From positions 1-8,516 of the forward strand of contig JAIEIQ010000271.1 of assembly GCA_029065305.1 (NCBI GenBank): a DNA stretch of 8,516 bases. The letters run 5' to 3'. Source of the stretch: Oscillospiraceae bacterium (GTDB lineage: Bacteria > Bacillota > Clostridia > Oscillospirales > Oscillospiraceae). How positions within the stretch are numbered: the stretch's first letter is position 1; each line of letters opens with the position of its first letter. Below the pieces are notes generated by a model. It ran no database searches and was not told the DNA's origin. It saw nothing but the letters and a program-made list of their open reading frames with translations. This document shows positions 5,179 to 8,516 of the stretch, one piece after another. The position numbers and the translations under genes were made by a program.

Positions 5179-6735
5179 ATGGGCGAAAGAAAGAATCCGA
5201 AGTTGAAAACAGCATCCGGAGGGTTTCTCGGAGCAGTAGAGCGGATCGGGAACAGGATGCCCCACCCGAACTACATCTTTATGATTCTGACGGTGTTTAT
5301 CGTCATCGTTTCGGGACTTGCGGCGGGGTCTGCCGTTATCCATCCGGGCACCGGCGAGGAGGTTGTCGTCAGAAGCCTGGCCAACGCGGATGGCCTGCGC
5401 TGGTTTTTGACCAGCGTGACCAAAAACTTCATCAATTTTGCTCCCCTTGGAAACGTCATCGTCTGCATGATCGGCATCGGCATCGCGGATGAGGCCGGCC
5501 TTCTGGGCTCGGCGCTCAGGCATGTCATGGTGGGCGCGCCTAAAACCGTCGCCACCGCGATCATCATCTTCGCGGGCGTCATGGGCAACATGGCCGGCAG
5601 CGCGACCTTCGTCATTATCCCCCCGCTGGCCGCGATCATCTTCAAGGCCATGGGCCGCCACCCCATCGCCGGGGTAGCCGCCGGCTTCGCGGGTGTTGCC
5701 GCCGGGCTCAACGCCAACCTGCTCATCACAACCACAGACATCACCCTCTCGGGCATCACCACCAACGCCGCCCAGATTGTTGCCCCGGACTTCGCGGAAA
5801 ATCAGGCGGGCAACTGGTACTTCATGATCGCCTCCACCGTTCTGCTCACCGTTGTGGGCACCGTCGTGCTGGAGAAGCTGGTGGAGCCCCGGCTGGGCAG
5901 GTATGACGCCAGTTCCGCCGCAGACAGCGAGGAGGACGTGAAGCGGGAGGCCGAGCTGATGCACCTGACCGACGGCCAGCGCAAGGGGCTGAAGATGGCC
6001 CTGATCACACTGATCGTCTACGTCGTTCTGCTGATGATCTGCGTAGTCCCGTTCAACGGCATTCTGCGCGATCCCGTCAGCCACACCATCGTACCCTCAC
6101 CCTTCATCAACGGCATGGTCGCGATCATCACCATCGGCTTCGCGGCGGTGGGCATCGCCTACGGCATTCCGGCGGGCACCATCAAAAAGTCCGACGACGT
6201 CATTCGGATGGCGACCAAGTCTATGAACGGCTTCTCCGGTTTTATCATTCTCTGCTTCTTCGCCGCGCAGTTCTGCGAGGTGTTCGCCTATACCAACCTC
6301 GGCATGTGGCTCTCCGTCAAGGGCGCCGACGCCCTGGCTCAGGCCGGCTTTACGGGCATTCCGCTGATTATCTGCTTCGTAATCCTCGCCTCTCTCATCA
6401 ACTTCCTGATTGGAAGCGCCTCAGCGAAGTGGACCCTGCTGGCCCCGATTTTTGTTCCGATGTTCATGAACCCCTCTATCGGCTTCCACCCCTACTACAC
6501 GCAGTCCGCCTACCGCATCGCGGACTCGGTCACCAACTGCGTCTCGCCGCTGGAACCCTTCATGCCCTACATTATTTCCCTGATGCAGAAGTACGACAAG
6601 AAAGCCGGTTTGGGAACCGTGGTCTCGGTTATGCTTCCCATCGCCGGCGCGTTTTGGCTCTCCTGGGTTTTGCTGCTGGTCATCTGGTCCATCGCCAAGC
6701 TGCCCCTCGGCCCCGGCGTCGGGATCATGTTTTAA
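5179..6735 (+). CDS. AbgT-family transporter
   Basis: A 518-residue polytopic inner-membrane transporter of the AbgT family (E. coli AbgT, p-aminobenzoyl-glutamate uptake; MtrF and YdaH are structurally known members). The family start VERIGNRMPHP is at about 20-30, followed by hydrophobic segments throughout, the first re-entrant region LNANLLITTTDITLSGI with D187, and the second GSASAKWTLLAPIFVPMF at about 412-430, where S415 and W418 fall in the substrate-site block. C-terminal LPLGPGVGIMF is also typical. Length matches the family. Start ATG 5179 follows AGAGAGGTGA and is where homology begins; the reading frame stays open to a GTG at 4846, but that extension runs through the structured leader and terminator. 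The gene is 31 bases upstream of the M20 amidohydrolase, mirroring the abgAB-abgT link in E. coli. The cargo may be an N-acyl amino acid other than p-aminobenzoyl-glutamate. Confidence 0.92.
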   Translation: MGERKNPKLKTASGGFLGAVERIGNRMPHPNYIFMILTVFIVIVSGLAAGSAVIHPGTGEEVVVRSLANADGLRWFLTSVTKNFINFAPLGNVIVCMIGIGIADEAGLLGSALRHVMVGAPKTVATAIIIFAGVMGNMAGSATFVIIPPLAAIIFKAMGRHPIAGVAAGFAGVAAGLNANLLITTTDITLSGITTNAAQIVAPDFAENQAGNWYFMIASTVLLTVVGTVVLEKLVEPRLGRYDASSAADSEEDVKREAELMHLTDGQRKGLKMALITLIVYVVLLMICVVPFNGILRDPVSHTIVPSPFINGMVAIITIGFAAVGIAYGIPAGTIKKSDDVIRMATKSMNGFSGFIILCFFAAQFCEVFAYTNLGMWLSVKGADALAQAGFTGIPLIICFVILASLINFLIGSASAKWTLLAPIFVPMFMNPSIGFHPYYTQSAYRIADSVTNCVSPLEPFMPYIISLMQKYDKKAGLGTVVSVMLPIAGAFWLSWVLLLVIWSIAKLPLGPGVGIMF

Positions 6736-6766
6736 CGCGGGCTTTAACGAATAAGGGAGGAATTTT

Positions 6767-7954
6767 ATGGATAAGAACACACAGAATCAGATTTTTGCCC
6801 ATGTAGACGCCATCGCGGAGGATCTCACGGCCATGTCCAGGGCTATCTGGGCGCACCCGGAGCTGGGGTATGAGGAGCGGTTCGCGGCGAAAACGCTGAC
6901 GGACTATCTGTCCGGGCGGGGCTTTGCGGTTGAGCGCAATGTCAGCGGCTATGAGACGGCGTTTGTCGCCCGCAAGGGGGACGGAAAGGGCCCCTGCGTG
7001 GCCTTTGTCGCCGAATACGACGCACTTCCCCAGCTGGGGCACGCCTGCGGCCACAACCTCTACTGCTGTTCGGCCGTCGGCGCGGCGGTCGCGCTGGACG
7101 AGCTGACGGGCGGCAAGGGGCTGACGATTATGGTGGCTGGCACGCCTGCGGAAGAGACCTGCGTCAAGGACGCCTCGGGCAAGGTCAAGATGACTCAGGA
7201 CGGCGTGTTCGACGGCGTCGACATCGCGATGATGTGCCACGCCGAGGACAGCGTCGTGATCGAGCGCACCCTCGTGGCGGTAACCTCCACCAGCGCCGTC
7301 TTTCACGGAAAGAGCGCCCACGCCGGCGGCTCGCCCGAAAAGGGGATTAACGCGCTGACAGCCGGCATGCTGACCCTCAACAATATCAACGCGCTGCGCC
7401 AGCACTTTGTGGCCGGAAACATCGTCAACGGGATCATCACAAAGGGCGGCGTTATGGCAAACACCATCCCCGACGAGTGCGAGCTGCTGTTCTCCATCCG
7501 CGCCGCCAGCAAGGAGGAGCGGGACGAGCTGTCCGAAAAGGTTGACCGCTGCCTGCGCGCCGCCGCGATGGTCACGGGCTGCACCGTTGACATCGAAAAG
7601 ACCCCCAACCCCTACGACGACACGCTGCCCAACCACCGCCTGGGCCTGTCCTACCGCAGGGCGCTGATGGAGCTGGGCTATCAGGAGGAGGAGATCCTGC
7701 AGTCCGACCGGCGGAGCTACGGCTGGGACTTCGGCAATATCAGCCACGTCTGCCCGGGCCTCGCACCCTATATGAAGATCGGGCCGGTCGGATTGGTGGG
7801 GCACACGGATGAGTTCCGCGAGTGCTCCAACTCCCCCATGGCCTATAAATCCCTGCTCGACGCGGCGAAAAGCCTCTGCTACACGGCGTGGGACTACCTC
7901 TCCGATCCGGAGATGCAGCGGGAGGTCAGAGAGGAATTTGAAAAGAACAACTAG
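6767..7954 (+). CDS. M20-family amidohydrolase (AbgB/PM20D2-like)
   Basis: A 395-residue zinc-type peptidase/amidohydrolase of family M20, closest in motif pattern to AbgB and the PM20D2/ACY1L2 group that cleave N-acyl or dipeptide-like amides. Metal and catalytic motifs are complete: EYDALPQLGHACGHNL at 83-98 (H92, H96), TPAEE at 126-130 (paired glutamates), CHAE at 157-160, the dimerisation-domain GKSAHAG at 181-187, and C-terminal GHTDEF at 345-350. No signal peptide, so cytosolic. Start ATG 6767 has AGGGAGG 6 bases upstream and the gene follows the transporter by 31 bases, so both are made from one transcript under leader 2. The likely role is hydrolysis of the imported AbgT substrate. 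No separate AbgA-like second subunit is visible, suggesting a homo-oligomer. Confidence 0.9.
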   Translation: MDKNTQNQIFAHVDAIAEDLTAMSRAIWAHPELGYEERFAAKTLTDYLSGRGFAVERNVSGYETAFVARKGDGKGPCVAFVAEYDALPQLGHACGHNLYCCSAVGAAVALDELTGGKGLTIMVAGTPAEETCVKDASGKVKMTQDGVFDGVDIAMMCHAEDSVVIERTLVAVTSTSAVFHGKSAHAGGSPEKGINALTAGMLTLNNINALRQHFVAGNIVNGIITKGGVMANTIPDECELLFSIRAASKEERDELSEKVDRCLRAAAMVTGCTVDIEKTPNPYDDTLPNHRLGLSYRRALMELGYQEEEILQSDRRSYGWDFGNISHVCPGLAPYMKIGPVGLVGHTDEFRECSNSPMAYKSLLDAAKSLCYTAWDYLSDPEMQREVREEFEKNN

Positions 7955-8248
7955 CAGTGCCGCTGGTTGATGCTGCTGGGCTGGTCAGCGGTAAAAAGCA
8001 GGCTCCCCCTTTGAGAAAATCTGTATTTTCAGCACGGAAGCCCTCGAGCCGAATGGTTCGGGGGCTTCCTCCGCTATCAGAAGTTGCGCAGGTGGTCCGT
8101 CTTTTCCGCGCCAATCACTGCGGAGCTTTCGGTCCATGCTCCCCGGATGCTCTTTGCAGAACGAAAAATCGACGTACGCCGAGCGTCTTTGACCTTTTTA
8201 CGCCCTCGCAACCGCCCAACAATATTTTTTAAAATTTCAAAAAAACTC
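7955..8248. other. Gene-free stretch after the amidohydrolase
   Basis: No convincing coding region. A GTG-initiated 91-codon frame (7957-8232) lacks a ribosome binding site and any recognisable motif. The notable structures are a small GAAAAT/ATTTTC hairpin at about 8014-8029 and the strong hairpin listed separately. The last 30 bases (about 8220-8247) are A/T-rich and could serve as an upstream activating tract for the tRNA promoter. Confidence 0.5.
8036..8069. repeat. Strong 15-bp hairpin without T-tract
   Basis: Bases 8036-8050 pair with 8055-8069 (two wobbles on the plus strand) around GAAT. It lies 80 bases after the amidohydrolase stop and may end the operon transcript or protect its 3' end, but no run of T follows on either strand, so a classical intrinsic terminator is not supported. 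Confidence 0.6.
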
Positions 8249-8277
8249 TTGCAAATCTCAGGAGAATGTGGTATTCT
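8249..8277 (+). promoter_or_regulatory. Promoter of the tRNA-Pro gene
   Basis: TTGCAA at 8249-8254, 17-base spacer, TATTCT at 8272-8277, preceded by TGG (extended -10). An A/T-rich tract lies directly upstream. Predicted start near 8284, about 25 bases before the mature tRNA. Confidence 0.75.
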
Positions 8278-8307
8278 ATTCTAGCTGACAGGGGTCAGTT
8301 GCTTTAT

Positions 8308-8384
8308 CCGGGTGTGGCGAAGTTTGGTATCGCGCTTGAATGGGGTTCAAGAGGCCGCTGGTTCGAATCCAGTCACTCGGACCA
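8308..8384 (+). tRNA. tRNA-Pro, anticodon GGG
   Basis: Complete cloverleaf: acceptor stem 8308-8314 with 8374-8380 (one G.U), D stem GCGA/TCGC at 8317-8320 and 8330-8333 with a GG-containing loop, anticodon stem 8335-8339 with 8347-8351, loop 8340-8346 with anticodon GGG at 8342-8344, five-base variable loop, T stem 8357-8361 with 8369-8373 and loop TTCGAAT. The C1-G72 pair with A73 is the bacterial proline tRNA identity set. CCA is encoded at 8382-8384. It reads CCC and CCU codons. Confidence 0.95.
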
Positions 8385-8389
8385 CCCGA

Positions 8390-8423
8390 AATCCCTGTAA
8401 CCGCAATGGTTACAGGGATTTTT
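8390..8423 (+). terminator. Intrinsic terminator of the tRNA-Pro gene
   Basis: A perfect 13-bp stem (8390-8402 with 8408-8420), loop GCAAT, and a T run through 8423, starting 6 bases after the tRNA CCA. This marks a single-gene tRNA transcript. Confidence 0.9.
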
Positions 8424-8441
8424 CCTGTTTGTTGGAAGATG

Positions 8442-8462
8442 TTTTCCCTTAATTTTCCCTTA
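8442..8462. repeat. Short tandem repeat of TTTTCCCTTA
   Basis: TTTTCCCTTA occurs at 8442-8451 and again at 8453-8462, an 11-base period, just downstream of the tRNA terminator. Function not evident; short direct repeats next to tRNA genes can be integrase arm sites, but no integrase or att duplication is visible here. Confidence 0.5.
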
Positions 8463-8463
8463 T

Positions 8464-8515
8464 CGGAAAGAGCCCCGCAAAACCCTTGAAATTACAGGGG
8501 TTTTGCGGGGTTCCG
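8464..8515. repeat. Large inverted repeat at the window edge
   Basis: CCCCGCAAAACCC (8473-8485) pairs perfectly with 8498-8510, and flanking CGGAA (8464-8468) pairs with TTCCG (8511-8515) after a small AGAG/no-base asymmetry. No T-tract is seen before the window ends. It may be a terminator of a gene beyond the right edge or a dispersed palindromic repeat. Confidence 0.6.
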
Positions 8516-8516
8516 G

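Noticed and set aside
7957..8232. Possible 91-residue protein after the amidohydrolase
   Set aside because: GTG start without a ribosome binding site, low-complexity composition, and it runs through the 8036-8069 hairpin.
1..8516. CRISPR arrays, transposases, phage genes or toxin-antitoxin pairs
   Set aside because: No regularly spaced repeats and no recognisable mobile-element or defence proteins in any frame.

Overview
The window looks like a chromosomal catabolic region of a GC-rich, low-motility-signal Clostridia-type Firmicute (my best guess is an Oscillospiraceae-like gut anaerobe). I base this on strong AGGAGG-type ribosome binding sites, AT-rich TTGACA/TATAAT-like promoters in an otherwise GC-rich background, U-tailed intrinsic terminators, a tRNA gene with encoded CCA, and the protein families present. 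The genus assignment is inference; no 16S or other phylogenetic marker gene is present.

Layout, left to right. A cyclase-family metal hydrolase is read leftward (46-738) behind a 270-nt leader. A small DUF2294/MpsC-like protein is read rightward (1234-1578) from its own strong promoter. An Lrp/AsnC regulator is read leftward (1594-2055) and is divergent from a tight rightward operon: formimino-THF cyclodeaminase (2211-2837), glutamate formimidoyltransferase (2894-3841) and a branch-1 nitrilase (3854-4831). A new promoter inside the end of the nitrilase gene then drives a 360-nt leader, an AbgT-family transporter (5179-6735) and an M20 amidohydrolase (6767-7954). A gene-free stretch of about 350 bases leads to a tRNA-Pro(GGG) gene (8308-8384) with promoter and terminator.

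The most striking content is non-coding. The leaders of the cyclase gene (opposite strand) and of the abgT-like operon are homologous over most of their length. Each begins with a near-identical promoter type, continues with an 82-nt element that aligns without gaps (about 51/82 identical by hand count, most differences transitions) and folds into the same long imperfect hairpin with several compensatory base-pair changes. Each then ends in an antiterminator stem that shares six bases with an intrinsic terminator. This is the architecture of a transcription-attenuating riboswitch or other cis-regulatory RNA. I do not recognise it as a known class. It ties the cyclase and the transporter/amidohydrolase pair to one common signal.

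How the genes may work together (inference): AbgT imports an amide or N-acyl amino acid type compound, the M20 enzyme cleaves it, the cyclase-family enzyme and the nitrilase hydrolyse a ring/amide and a nitrile (or related C-N) group, and the FtcD/FchA pair moves a formimino carbon to tetrahydrofolate as methenyl-THF with release of ammonia. Histidine-degradation hut genes (hutH, hutU, hutI) are absent from this window, and the real substrate cannot be named from sequence alone.
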